Below, one piece after another: positions 1 through 12,362 of a DNA stretch of 64,000 bases. Origin of the DNA: Bryum argenteum (Eukaryota > Streptophyta > Bryopsida > Bryales > Bryaceae). How positions within the stretch are numbered: position 1 is the first letter of the stretch; every line of letters begins with the position of its first letter. A model generated the notes under the pieces. The model worked only from the letters and a program-made list of their open reading frames with translations. It had not been told where the DNA came from and searched no databases. The position numbers were made by a program, and so were the translations under genes. The stretch spans positions 29,044,758 to 29,108,757 of the forward strand of contig CM073323.1 of NCBI GenBank assembly GCA_037043015.1, in the 5' to 3' direction.

Positions 1-307
1 CGGGATAACCCTCCCATTTAACATAGTACTCCCTTATAGTTTCATAAACATGTCTTGACCTTCGAACTTGTCTTGTTCTCACATCCAAAATTTCCTCCAC
101 CTCCCATTCGTTGGTTTCAGCATCGTACACATTCTCAATTGGAACACCATATGGAGTAATTACATCAGTTGGAACGCCATAAGGAATCGACACAGTAGTT
201 GGAACACCATAAGGCATCGACACAGTAGTTGGAACACCATAAGGCATTGTTGCAGTATTGTTAGGTGCGGTTGGCGAAAGGGAGAAATCACCTCTAACTG
301 GCTCCAT
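1..307 (-). CDS. Chromodomain protein with N-terminal PYGVP decapeptide repeats (5' part only)
   Basis: The minus strand reads open from an ATG at 305-307 to the left edge (102 codons, 3' end outside the window). An in-frame TAA lies two codons upstream, so this ATG is the first possible start. Residues 21-57 are four 10-residue units around M/I/T-PYGVP. Residues about 68-102 read as the first half of a chromodomain: WEVEEILDVR, then EYYVKWEGYP, the usual 'VE.ILD.R ... Y.VKW.GYP' core. The W at 68 and Y94/W98 stand where aromatic-cage residues usually sit. Chromodomains bind methylated lysines on histones. A chromodomain near the N-terminus argues against the C-terminal chromodomain of an integrase. 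Partner domains are unseen, so the family (HP1-like, remodeller or other) is open. Confidence 0.7.
   Translation of the reverse strand, partial: MEPVRGDFSLSPTAPNNTATMPYGVPTTVSMPYGVPTTVSIPYGVPTDVITPYGVPIENVYDAETNEWEVEEILDVRTRQVRRSRHVYETIREYYVKWEGYP
138..250. repeat. Tandem 30-bp coding minisatellite
   Basis: About four 30-bp units, each with GGAACACCATAAGGCATCGA or a close variant, encode the 10-residue PYGVP units of the chromodomain protein on the minus strand. The two central units are almost identical, suggesting recent slippage. Confidence 0.85.
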
Positions 308-1274
308 TGTTTATTGATAGAAACAAAAAGAGACAAGTTACTAGTGTTTCTTCACAAAGAAAAGTGTCAAATATAGATATAAATAACACATATCGCTCAT
401 ATAAATACAGAACTTCTGCTTTTACGTTCACTTTTTACTTGTACCATCTCTTCTGAGTTAATGTAAAAAGCTCCGAAATCTCCCACTAAAGTGAAAGAAA
501 GGATGGGCAATAATGATCTTTTTGAAAGATTAAGTGGAGGTTAATGGGGCCGTATGACCACCCATCATCGGTGTTACTGAAGTGAATGCAGATCCTGACT
601 GGTAGCAGTCCCTGTCTGACCCCAGTGGCAGCAACGCATTATCTGTGAATTATTTACCTCGCCCTGCCACCCGTCTGTTCATTCACATTTTCATCATCAG
701 GATGTTTTGCTTCCGTCCGTCGACATTCGAGCTATTCGTTCATCCACAAACACACCTACACACCCACTTCACTGCAGAGGCGCAAGAATAGCAACCTTCA
801 GGTGCAGGGAGATCGTTTCCATCTGGTCTTGGCCTGCTTAGCTGCGTCTAAGTGCAGCAGCATCTGGCGGCTTGGTTGGTCTCTTGCTGTTATGATTGTA
901 GTTTGCCCCAAACAACAGGATATAATAGGCGGAGCCTTTGGTGCATGAGCGAATCTCAAGCTCTGGATTCCTCCTCGAGCTTTCCCTTTTAGATTTCGCA
1001 AGTCTAACATCCGGTCTGGAGTTCCAGTTGCATGTCAAGCTAGCGTGTGCAGAGTCGCGTTTCGGCCACAGCTGCGATCGGGGGACACGAATGTAGTATG
1101 ATTCTTCGAGTTGGGTATGCATGCATGTAGTACATTTGGGTCGTACATACATACATTGTTGATGGTGCCAGCGATGTCGCTTAAGCTTTCTGCAGCGGTT
1201 TTGTAGGGGTTTAGAGGGGCTATGAGGGGTTGAGAGTTTCATTTTTTGATCCAGGAGGTTTTAGGTAGAGCAGC
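308..1274. other. Divergent intergenic region
   Basis: Lies between the start of the chromodomain gene (leftward) and the GT34 gene (rightward), so it should hold both promoters and 5' UTRs. The half near the GT34 gene is richer in GC. Open frames at 798-1242 on the minus strand resemble no known protein. No repeat or RNA gene was recognised. Confidence 0.5.
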
Positions 1275-3106
1275 ATGATGTTTCGGCAGATACAAGCGGG
1301 GATACAAGAGAGCACGATGTTGCGCCAGTTGTCGCAGGACCAGATGAAAGCCGCGCTGCACACCTACCACCCTTCGCGCTTTCTAGCGACGCCCAAGGGG
1401 CGCAAGGTGATGAAAACGATGAACGCGTTTAAGATCACCATCCTGTGCGGGTTCATCACCATTTTGGTGCTGCGCGGCACTCTGGGTCCGGGAGGGTTGT
1501 TGTTCGGGAGCGGCAGCGCTGTCCCCTCGGGAGAATCGACGGGCGATATGATCATTATGTCGCAGCGAGCTCGCGTGCTGTCGCAAGTGGAGGAAGCCAT
1601 TCCTGATGAAGTCACGGCGAGTAAGTTTGTGGAGGAGGAGAAGTGGGATCCCAGCACGCCTTACACTCTGGGCCCGAAGATCACCGACTGGGACGTGCAG
1701 CGGGCGACCTGGAACGCGCGCAACCCTGGCCGTAATGTCACCGTGGGCGGTAAGCCCAAGACGCTACTCGTGTCGGGGTCTCAGCCAGGCCCTTGCGCCA
1801 ACCCACTGGGTGATTTCTATCACCTCAAGTTTTTGAAGAACCGAATCGACTATGCGCGTCTCCATGGTCTCGAGTTTTTTTACAACATGGCCACGTTTGA
1901 GAAGGAGATGACATCGTTTTGGGCTAAGCTGCCTCTGCTGCGGAAGGTGATGCTCAACCACCCGGATGTGGAGTGGGTTTGGTGGATGGATAGTGACGCC
2001 ATCTTCACAGACATGACGTTCGAGATGCCCATGGAGAAATACGAGAACATGAACTTGGTCGTGCACGGGTTTCATAACTTGTTGTTTGAGCAGCGTCGTT
2101 GGATCGGGTTAAACACCGGCAGCTTCCTCATTAGAAACTGTCAATGGTCGCTGGACTTGCTCGATGCATTGGCCCCCTTCGGCCCCGAAGGCGAAACCAG
2201 GGTCGAAGCAGGTATGTGCAGACACACTCTCGATGTCTTTACGTTTCTTCAATTGCCTAGACCACTACTTGCCCTGAGGAATGCTCTCCTCTATCTGGTC
2301 AATTTAGAAACGCTCTATCCTCTTGACCTAATTTCAGTGGATGTACCAATGTCACGTCAATCGAACACAGAACTTTCTGACACGCTTGCTCTCAATATTG
2401 TGGAGAGCTGGCATTGAGATGATCGATGCCAGACCATAACATGCATCGCTCGATCTGCAACGTCAATGCAGAAGGTTAAGATTGGGCTAAGCAAAGTCAT
2501 TGCATCTGTGCAGGAAAATTGTTGACCGCGAAGCTTGTTGACCGGCCCGTTTTCGAAGCAGATGATCAGTCTGCTCTGGTCTACCTCATCTTGTACGACG
2601 ATCCCAAGTGGAAAGCATTTACGCACATTGAATGGGAGTTTCTACTGCATGGATACTGGAAGTATGTGGTGTACAACTACGAGGAATTGATGGCCAAAAA
2701 CCACCCAGGCTATGGGGATGAGCGGTGGCCGTTCGTCACACACTTCGTGGGGTGCAAGCCCTGCAAGTTGGGCGCCACTCCCGAGAACGACGAGTGTTTC
2801 AAGCAGATGGAGCGGGCATTTAATTTTGCAGACAATCAGGTGCTGGAGAGATACGGGTTCACTCATGCGGCTCTCGGCTCATTCAAGACACAGAAGATTC
2901 GGAAGGACTCAGCCGATCCGCTTGGGGTAGTTCAGCAAGAACAACAGCAACAGCAACAACAGCAGCAACAACAACAACAGCTGCAAGAGGAGTCTTCTGT
3001 AATGCGAAAGCAAGAGCTGGACCAGGATGATGCCGAAGAGACCATCTCCCGGCTGGATATCACTCAGGAGCCTCTAAAGCTCAACGAGGCGGATTTGCCT
3101 GAATAG
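1275..3106 (+). CDS. GT34 glycosyltransferase, xyloglucan 6-xylosyltransferase-like
   Basis: Two exons, 1275-2211 and 2514-3106, give 509 residues. GT34 enzymes (GMA12/MNN10 fold) in plants add alpha-1,6-xylose to the xyloglucan backbone (XXT) or galactose to galactomannan, in the Golgi. Seen here: a short basic cytosolic tail, one membrane anchor at about 54-66 (type II topology), the metal- and nucleotide-sugar-binding DSD at 239-241 inside WVWWMDSDAIFTDM, and plant-GT34 blocks RPVFEADDQSA, YLHGYW-like LLHGYWKYVV, RWPFVTHFVGCKPC and FNFADNQVL. The GT-AG intron interrupts the EAGK motif and restores frame exactly. Odd: after the catalytic domain comes a polyglutamine run (about 453-469) and a 40-residue acidic tail. 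Sequence does not decide between xylosyl and galactosyl donor; XXT is favoured by similarity. Confidence 0.9.
2938..2986 (+). repeat. CAA/CAG trinucleotide run encoding polyglutamine
   Basis: Imperfect CAA/CAG repeats in the last exon of the GT34 gene encode about 15 nearly uninterrupted glutamines outside the catalytic fold. Length is probably polymorphic. Confidence 0.85.
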
Positions 3107-6100
3107 CTTCCACTTTCCAGCCTTCGTCTTCACCCTTTTGAATCCTGACAGCACCGATATCCTCTGTCAGCGGCAAGTCGATCGACCCCTGCTCAAAACT
3201 TTGAAATCTCTACATACCCTAGATATCAGGGCTTCTGGCAGTATGAAAACGCCAATACTTTGAGTAGCTAAGCTTTTGAGCTTTCATGTGCTGGAGGATT
3301 CTTTTTCGTGGACTTCAGCGACGAAGATTGAGTTTCGTACTGCCAGACGGTGACAAAGAGGGGAGTCCCTTCCAAGACAAGTGTGATAGAGCTCGACTTA
3401 GGACATCGATTGACCCAGTGAGAAGAACATTCGAGTGATTAGATTTGAGCATCGCACCTCGATCGATCTGCTTCCAGTGTATTATGTCGCCGCGGTACGC
3501 TGGCTCCCAAATGACCTTAATTTTAGATTCTAGATTGTGAGTCTTTGGATATTGCCATGCTTAAGTTATGTTGCCAATGTGAGTCACAACACCATGAGTG
3601 TCTATCAGGGTTGGGAATTCAACCGTATTTCTCAGCAAATACCTCCTTACGTGATTTTGTCGATCAACAACTCGTTAGCTGGGTATTGAGAATGTTGTGG
3701 CCCTTGCAGCAGTGAGTGCTTACTTTCAAGTTCCGAGGCTTGCCTTGAATTAAGGTTTCCAGGAACATGAGAAACTTGCAGAGGTTGTGAAGATTTTGTC
3801 TACATTCTTGTTCGGTCAAACTGATCATGTATACGCAATGTAATTTTTCAGTTCACATCTCCGATCGGAAGCATCAGATGGACTTTTTGAATGACGTAAC
3901 TATTTGTTTTTATTGTTTTTATTCTGCCCCGGGAGAAAACCCTGTGATTGTCACCATTATATATCAAATATGGTTAATTTCATGAGCACCTGTTGCGTTC
4001 GAGATAAAGTGCAGAGTGCTTTCACTCAAACTTGATCAGTCATTATTCTTACCTATGAGGGATAAAACATTTGGGATTATTTTCTAAATTCATCTTTCAC
4101 ACTCTGTTGGAGATACTCCTTGCTGGTGCCAACGATCTCTAAATTGGCGGTACGAATATTTTTTGGATGGAGGAACCCATTCTTGTATTCGTGTGGAGAG
4201 ACCATTCTGTAATGCTATTTTTGTAAATTACCCTTACAAAATTTGGTACCGGTATCGTACCTAAGATATTGAACTCCAACTAACTTCAAGTTGATCCTTC
4301 ATTTAATATTGCAGCCCTTTATGAAACCTTGGTAGACATCATTGCATACGGTGATGAGGAAATTTTCGATGCGGGACCTACAAAATCCCCTTCCATCAGC
4401 TTGTAATTCTGCGCCCAGATGTTTAAACTGACCAAATGCTAATTTCTTACACCGCATTTCAGAGTTTGTCTATGAAATCTTCACCACTACAGTTGCATAT
4501 TTTCTCAACGAATATCAGCCTGCATCCGAATATTTCACGTGGAGGGCAGGATTGGAACAAAAATCACAAAAACCGAATCAAAGGATAACCTTGAAAGTAC
4601 AGAACAGTCTACACTTTAAGTCCTTATGCACTCCACATTCAACATCCATTGACCTCACTCAGTAGGGTGCTTCAAAAGCAATTAATTGCATGATGTAAAG
4701 ACATATATACCAATTTCGGAGCTTGGACTACTCGAAATAATTCTCAAAGTCAGAATCCTACATTTAACAACTCGTCGACCAAGCCATTACCTCACATTTG
4801 ACAACTGAAGTGCCACATCTCTGTCTCTCTCGTTTTCTCTCCAATGCTTGAATTGGGCACAAGCGAATGACAATAATAGGAAGTAGAGTGGACCAAAAAT
4901 TGCATCGAACTAGGCAATATGGTCATTCGTGGTCAAGAATGGGGACTCTCAAGAAAGTGCAAACAACTGACTCATAGCATGTTGTAATCCTCTTCCAGAA
5001 CAGGAAGCTATGAGCCTGTTTTCGAACAGAGACGCAGTGAGAGTTGTTTGCTTGCAAGTGAAGATGCTTGCTCACAAAATACTCGACTTAACACCAGTGA
5101 AGGTAGATGGGTTACTTAGCTTGCTAAAAAAGGCATGGTTGAGTGGAGTGTTTGAGAAGCGGTGGATAGGATTCGGGAAATTTGCCGTGCGTAAGTTAGC
5201 TTCAGAGGGACTTGCAGTCACAGGCACTGGCAGTGATCCATCTAAATTACAATGCCATGATCACTTTATGTGAAAATTTCAGATTTTCACTTCGTGCAAA
5301 CCGTTGTCTCCAAAAGAAAAGGTGTAAATTAGTTTACGTTTGTATGTGGACCTATATCATAAATGGGTTATTAATATTTCGTGTGGATTTTGAAGTATCT
5401 ACTATTTAAGACACGTAGTTTGTTTGTTTGTTTTCTTTTATGACATTATGATCTGGAGGACAATCGGTTAGATCACGCTGCATGAGGTGTCGTTGGAAGT
5501 GTGTTCTTTTGTGGAGTTATGGAAGACAATTGGATCATGAAACGATTCAAAAAATTCAGAGATATTGAATTTCCAAGTATTTCTGATCCCCAAATCACCA
5601 AAATTTAAAAAATGATCAAATTTTAAATCTAGAAGAGAAATAGGAGGGACATGATCAAAGTATTTAAGTGAAATCTGAAAGATTTAGGGTGGGATAGTCG
5701 CTACTCTCACACGCGGCACCATATGTATGTCCAGCCATTGACCAATGAGGTCCGTGATTAGGAGAAGATCAAGATTCCTCTAATTACAAGAAACACTAAT
5801 TACAGGAAAGACTATCAGGTATCCGAGTTAGCAAGATTGACTTTTTTCGTTTTTTCTTTTCCGCTAACACGAGTATTCATCCACAATTATTCATCCACGT
5901 TAAGTCGCCCTAAACCCCTCGCGCACAGGGCCCCGCCAATCGCAGTCTTGCAGAAAATCCCCGCCTCGTCACATTCAAGGTGATCGCGCCAGAATCATCG
6001 TCACCATCAATCGCATTTCGGCTTAAAACTCCTGCCAGTAATCCTTTGCTGTCATCAATTTGGCTTGCTTGCAAATATATAGGAATAAAAAATTCCCTCA

Positions 6101-6166
6101 TTCTTGGTTGGGATACTGTAATCTGCATTGCTCCTGGACTGATGTAATTTGTATCGGTTCTCAAGG
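3107..6166. other. Intergenic, no gene recognised
   Basis: Three kilobases between convergently spaced plus-strand genes. The first few hundred bases should be the 3' UTR of the GT34 gene and the last few hundred the 5' region of the HEAT-repeat gene. A short open frame at 5010-5273 has no recognisable domain and no splice partner. No inverted or tandem repeats stand out. Confidence 0.4.
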
Positions 6167-9100
6167 ATGCGAGGAGCACATGATTTCGAAGACGGGAAGA
6201 CGAACAAGCGGGAAGAAACCATGGAGTTGGAGGAGGCCATGGCGAAGCTCACGGATCGGATGCAGATCAAGCGAGAGCATGGCGTCACTCTCTTGCAGAC
6301 CGTGCTCAATACTGCGGGTACAAGCCTCTCCTCTTCTTTTAGGGTTTTGATAACGTACGATCGACTAATCAACAACCTTACATTTGCGTTAAATAAATCG
6401 CACTCCATTATATTCGCTTGATTAAGGTTTTTTTGCATGAATGAGTAATAAGTGTGGCATGGAGATGATTGTCTCGTCAACGGTGGAAGTGAATTGTGGA
6501 AGTTCATTGCAGAACCTTCGCACAGGCAAGAGCTTTGGGCTATAGTCACAGAGCGTGTAAAGTTGCTAATTAGTGCTCAGCAATGGGAGAGCCGTCATGG
6601 TGGTTTTGCTGCAGCAAAGGTGTGTCTCCTTGATCCATATAAGCGTCTGTCGATCATGAGTGCATGTGCATGTATATGTTGGATTAAGGACCCTGGTACA
6701 TGCTGCGAAGATCGTATAGATCAATATCGGAAGCATTGCAAAGTAGGGTGTCAATTTCTGCTTCTTGGACTGGTTAATTCATTCATGAGCCCGTAGGTGG
6801 CAATGAAGATGATTCATTCTCTACAGTTTACTAGGAACAAACAGTAACATTTGGATTATCTGAAGTATTTTGACATTTTCAAGCCACTTGTCAGTAATAT
6901 AGTATTAACTATTGCATTTGAAGAAATAATGTGGCGATAAGCGGAGTGGAGCGTGCAATTTCTATAAGTTGCATTGAAAGATTGATTCGGCCTCAATTGG
7001 TCTTTATGAAGCTCAATATGACGTCAGAAATTGGACGTGAGGGGCTTAAGAGATGTCTCAGGCGAGTTCTGATTTATTTCTGCCTGGTGTACAGATACTC
7101 ATATTGGGTGATCAGCAAAGCACGGTGGCAGATGAACTTCTGCCACTCGCTGCTTTACACCTCGAAGATTCCGAGCCTGGCGTTCGGTTAGTTACATTCT
7201 CAGGCACTTTTGATCCGATGTACTTGCAGTGTAAGATAATATCGTAGTGCTTACTATTTGTAGCACTCATTCGATTAGTATCATTGGCAGATTTATCACT
7301 AAATTGCAACCGTTATCTTTTACTGAAGTCCACGTAGGTTTTGTATCTACTCATGAAGTTGCAAGAGAGTGACACTTTTGGTGTAACTTTGCTTCTGATT
7401 TGCAATCAGCATACGCCCGTGTGACGAACTGTTTGCTAATTCAGATGTGTTTGTGTATAAGCAGATTAGCAGTTGGAGAGTGTCTCTTTGCTATGGGGAA
7501 AGTGCAAGGAATATCAGTTTATAATAGTATCAAGGAGTAAGTGTTGTTTTCCGTACTACATCATCTTTTCTCTGCTTAGTGATGTGTAATGCAGGGTTTC
7601 TGATTATCTGAAAAAAAGGTTTTGAGCAAAAGAACGCAATATGTCGGAAGGCGTGAGCCCAGCTATGCTTGCTTGATCAGCCACTTGTTGTCCGCATCGG
7701 CAGCTCCAATTACCCTGAAGTGTGCGAATTTGAGGAAGTCTACGTGGGATAAACATTCTAACGAGTTGTTCGGTGTTTTTTCGGTCTTACAGCCGTCTAC
7801 TTTTGAGTATTCAAAATGGTTTTGATGGTGATGTAGTCAGTGGTGATGAAAGCGACCAAGATGGTCTTGAAGAAAGTCCTGTGAAGAGGAAACCGCCTGT
7901 TCAACAACGTAATCCGGTAGAGTCTCAACTCTGTAGTATGACATCAAGGATACTTTAATTGAGGGTGACACATGATCATTCCTTACAAGGTTGCGCAGTG
8001 GTAGGATTATAGTATCTCCTTGTATTGTGGAAAGTAACCTTAGAGGGCGTAATATTGATAGGAATTTTTTTTTGTAGCTTATCATGTCAATTTTTATTTC
8101 AGCTTGACTGAGATAGATGATATGTCTACCACATTTTCTAAGCTATGTTTCACTATGTTACTGGGCACGTAACCTCACAATTTTGGCAGACCCTAAGAAA
8201 GACATAGGAGCACAAAAAGCGGTGAAAATTACTCACAGTGTATGTAAACTGAGGTTTTTGTGATTGTTGAACTTGCAGACTGCTGCAACGGGCGGCAGAT
8301 TCTTGGAAACCTCCATAAGAGCTCTACAGAGGTTAATGGAGGGATGTGGTGAGAGCTTCCAAGAGCACGTGACAACCCAATTGTGGCAGCTGCTGTTGAA
8401 GGCTGTATCACATACAAATCGTTTTGTGCGGGAAACGGGCTTCCTTTGTATCAACACTCTCTGCCAGATTTCTCGTTTGGAGGTTTTGAAAGAGTACGTT
8501 CTCGTTACTCAGGCTGCTCCCTTGAAGTCTTGTCTTATCTCTGTAGTTAGCAGCTGAATGTGAAGAAATTGGCAATCCTTCAGATGCCGGTCTGGAACCT
8601 CAAATCCTCACCAGTCTTAGTTTTGCAGAACTCCGTGCATTTGGGAGTTCGAATTGGAGACAGTCTTTTGCAAAGATCAAATTTAATGAATAAACTCAAT
8701 TGTTCTGTCATCTGCATCTTCGGGATTAACGATACATGTTGGGCAATGATGGACGTCTTATGATACGGACCAATGTTATGTGTGATCAGATTGACTCTAT
8801 TTTTCTCTCAGAAGTATTTTGAAATGAGGGAAACAGCTCGACACGATATCAAAAACTAAATTTACACCTGATGATAATACTGATTGTGAAGCGCAGGACG
8901 GGTGGAATGGTTGCCTCATATTTGGCGCTGGGGCTTAGTGATAACTGGAGCCAAGTGCGATACGGTATGTAGTATTTAATGTCATACCTTCACTATTCAG
9001 ATTACTGTGGGAAGCTTTTACTAGCGCTTACAGTATTAGCTGCTGGATTCAGCCCTAGTTGATAAATCTCATGTTTATGCTCTCAAGGAAGGACACTACA

Positions 9101-12100
9101 TCCGAAGTCTGGACTACAATTAACATACAATGGACATTCACATTTACTTAAGGATGAGAAGGGAAAATTTGAATGTCAGAGGAGAACCTGACCACCCATT
9201 CCACCTACTGAAGTTGAACAAGAAGCATGTAGTTATGGAGTATACTTCTTAAGGTTTTTATTGTGCTCTTTGTAGCGGCATCCATATCAACTAGGACGTT
9301 CATGCGACGGACATCGGAGTTTCAGTCCGACTATTTTCCCAAGTTACTGCCTGCCATGTATGTGTATTCCTAGCCATTACTATTTTTTCTATCTGACCTT
9401 AACTGACAAGGCTATGCAATTTTTTTTGTAAGAGTAATAGAGAATTATCAGAATTAACAACAGAGGCAGAATATCAGCTGCGTGTTCTTGATTCTAGTAT
9501 TGCTTCAGTGAGTCGGAGGAAGTGAAGATAATCAAAGATTAGAGTCCTTTTTCTAGGTGTTGCCTCTACCATGCGATGTTTCATCAGCAGGTTCGTAATA
9601 TCTTTTGTGATTGCAGGTGCTTAAATAGATATTACGGAGCTGAAGGTTTGAGATTGTATTCTCAAGAAACATGGCAGTTGGTAATGGGCTCTAATGGAAG
9701 GGAGGAAGTAGCAAAGTATGTCGATGTCGTCTTGGATTATTACATAGCGCAATCGGTTGCACAAAATCACCTTGTCAAGGAGGTACTTGGTTACATTTTT
9801 GGTCTAATGCTCTGGGCTGTGCTAAAGATTTGTCGTTGATTGATTTGATTGTGTGGGAAATAGGCGTTCTAGATGAGATCGAGTCCCTTCGCGAATGCTG
9901 ACGACACTGTTTTCATGGCATTGTACTTTCTGTTCCAGGCTGCATGTCATTGCATGGCGGAATTGCTGGGGAAACTTGACCCTGAGGTATGTGGCTGGAG
10001 CCGGTTGTGCCTAGTATTTCACTTCGTTCTTGAGGAAGCCTCTCATGGATGCAGCTTCGGATGTGTGGGTGTAGCTCATTGAACTATGATATTGAGACAT
10101 CTATTTACTGTATACAGAAAATTGGTTCTTCAGTACCACGAGTGCTCACCACACTGATGAACTCTTTCAAGGATCCTAGTTGGGCAGTGCGGGATGCTGC
10201 TTGTTCGGGTAAGTGAGCTCTGCGACTGGGTTGGATGCTGAATATTTCCTTTGCACGTGAGGTAAATGAATATGTAGGTGATATAATCGTCACGATTATG
10301 CAAGTGATGCAGCATTACTGCGTTGGGACTTCACTTGTTTAGATTAGGTTCATATTAACCTATGACGACTTCACTTGAAACGACGAGCTCAGGCTGAGGT
10401 ACTAAGACTACGTCGATAAAGGCTGTTTCTGCTTCTTTTTTCTTACTGAATATTGTTGTACATGTGTGGGTTTTAATGTGAAGCAATGAGAAAAGCGATC
10501 TCAGGTTATCCTGAAGAAGTGAAGAAACTATTACCACAACTCTTCGACATGTGGTTCGCGCATTTGGCAGACAGTATCCAAAGTCATAGCCTAGGCACTT
10601 AAATAATTTGAAGCTGAATTTTAGGTTGAGGCTATGTAGGTATCGTGAAAAGGGATTGTGTAGATGAAGAGTTGATCAACCCCAGCTGTTCAAAGGAGAT
10701 TGAGCCACTGAAACAGACATGCAGCGCAGGCATTCAGGTTGTTGAGAATGTGAACACTTGCGATTATTTTCGAGGCTCATGTGTATCCTTAATCGAGAAT
10801 CTACAGATGTAAGAAGTGTTCGAGAGAATTCGGCGTTCACTCTAGGAAGTGCAATGCAGAGTTTCAAGGAGGAGACAGTTGAAAAGGTAATTTTACTTGG
10901 CTTCTCCTATATGTGATTCCTCTAGCTCTGGAAAATATAGTTGGATCTTAAATGATTGATATCAGACAAATCATGGGAATAGGAGGAAAGTGATGTATGA
11001 AGATTTTATCTTAGCCCGAGTTATTTGTATGTAAGAAAAAACCATGTGGAAACTGAAAGGGAGTAAATGGCTTTTGCATATGCAGTCAGTTGCAGTTCTT
11101 CAGGAAATCTTGCCCCGAGCAAAGGAGCAAGTGGACAAACCCTGCTCATGCCATGGTTCTAACCACATCGCCCATTGCAGTTCAGCTGGCGTAAGACTGT
11201 AAGTTCATGCGGAAGTGTTCTTTGGATTCAGGCCATGTGTTTGTAAGGTGTCCATATTTTCTTCGTCAAAAAATGTACACAAATCTGCTAGTACCGTAAT
11301 GGACTGCCTGGCTTATGATGCTTTTGTTGTGATTATGGATCTGGGTTGGATTGCGTTGGTTCTGCAGACAGCAAGGGCCTGTTGCTTCAGCTGGAGATGA
11401 AACGAATGTACGCACCTCAGATGTGTCCATATTGTTCTTCCATCCTGAATGATCATATTTCTTGTGCTAAATATAGGGTGTTGATTTAACCATGTACCAA
11501 ATTAATCAATGTCTGCTGCAGGTTGCGTTATCTAGTGTCCCATCCCTGAAGGCAATAAACTCTTGTGATGACCACGGGTTTGCTAGAGAGAGCGAACCTT
11601 GGGAACAATCTGAAGGGGGCATTTACTTACTGCGAGAGCTTTCTGCGGTGGCTCCAGATCGTACAGTCAAGTTCTTGCCAGTCCTAGCACAGCTGGTACT
11701 TTACAACCCAGTCACAAATTCATGTTCACTTTCACATACACTTCATTACGTGCAGATACAGTGGTTATGTTATGTTACGTGCTTGCCCCTAATTTGGTTA
11801 TCACATGTATAGGCCCAGAGCTCGGGATATGTCCAATACCACAGCTTGATGGAAACCCTTTACAGACTGTTGCCGTCTATTGCTCAGGTATGTGTTGAGC
11901 AGATGCATGAAATTTGAGTTACTCATTTGGGTGTTTTGTGGATGCATTTCGTGGTGTTTAGATTGTCACATTAACACCTCTTTTGATTCTCTTGCTGGAT
12001 TTACAGAATCTAGGAAAGCGAGCTTTCAAACCTTACTTGGAAATGTTCATTGACCCGCTCTTCACAGCCTTAACATGCGGCCAGGTACGCAAATTCCTAC

Positions 12101-12362
12101 CTCGTGTTGTTTCTTTTCAGTTATCCACTGTTGAGCACAAGTTGTGTTTCTGGTCTGATCTCGAACTTACGTTTTGTGTAATGCGCAGAGACTTTCAGAG
12201 AACGCATCCGGCTTTTGTGTATCTAAGCTGGTTGATTTTATAGGACCCAACATTTTTAAAGCTCGACTAGACAGTAAGCAGCTGGCCATTCTGCAATCAA
12301 GTCCCCTAATTAGTGCCAATACGATGACAGGAGGTAATGTGATGGGGAACCGTGTGGTGTAG
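6167..12362 (+). CDS. HEAT/ARM-repeat protein (683 residues, 20 exons)
   Basis: Exons: 6167-6317, 6513-6619, 7095-7186, 7465-7536, 7595-7618, 7793-7916, 8279-8493, 8897-8964, 9276-9357, 9617-9782, 9939-9986, 10118-10208, 10484-10573, 10807-10886, 11086-11190, 11372-11407, 11522-11695, 11813-11887, 12007-12084, 12189-12362. All junctions are GT-AG and keep frame. The product is an alpha-helical solenoid with HEAT-type units such as SEPGVRLAVGECL, NWSQVRYAASIS, DPSWAVRDAAC and NVRSVRENSAFTLGSA. Residues about 164-186 are an acidic linker followed by KRK. Such solenoids act as protein-binding scaffolds (importin, GCN1 and TOG classes); I cannot place this one in a named family. Start alternatives are ATG 6167 or the in-frame ATG 6221. 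Exon 5 (24 bp) and exon 6 are the least certain. Confidence 0.82.

Noticed and set aside
138-250. CRISPR-like array
   Set aside because: Units are directly tandem without spacers, lie in a coding frame, and the genome is eukaryotic.
1-307. Chromodomain as part of a Ty3/gypsy-type integrase
   Set aside because: The domain begins about 68 residues after a first Met preceded by an in-frame stop, with no integrase core upstream on that strand; in such elements the chromodomain is at the C-terminus of a long polyprotein.
838-1242. 134-codon minus-strand frame upstream of the GT34 gene
   Set aside because: No recognisable domain, overlaps the likely 5' UTR of the GT34 gene on the other strand, and has no splice partner.
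5010-5273. 87-codon frame in the long intergenic region
   Set aside because: No domain, no splice partners, isolated.
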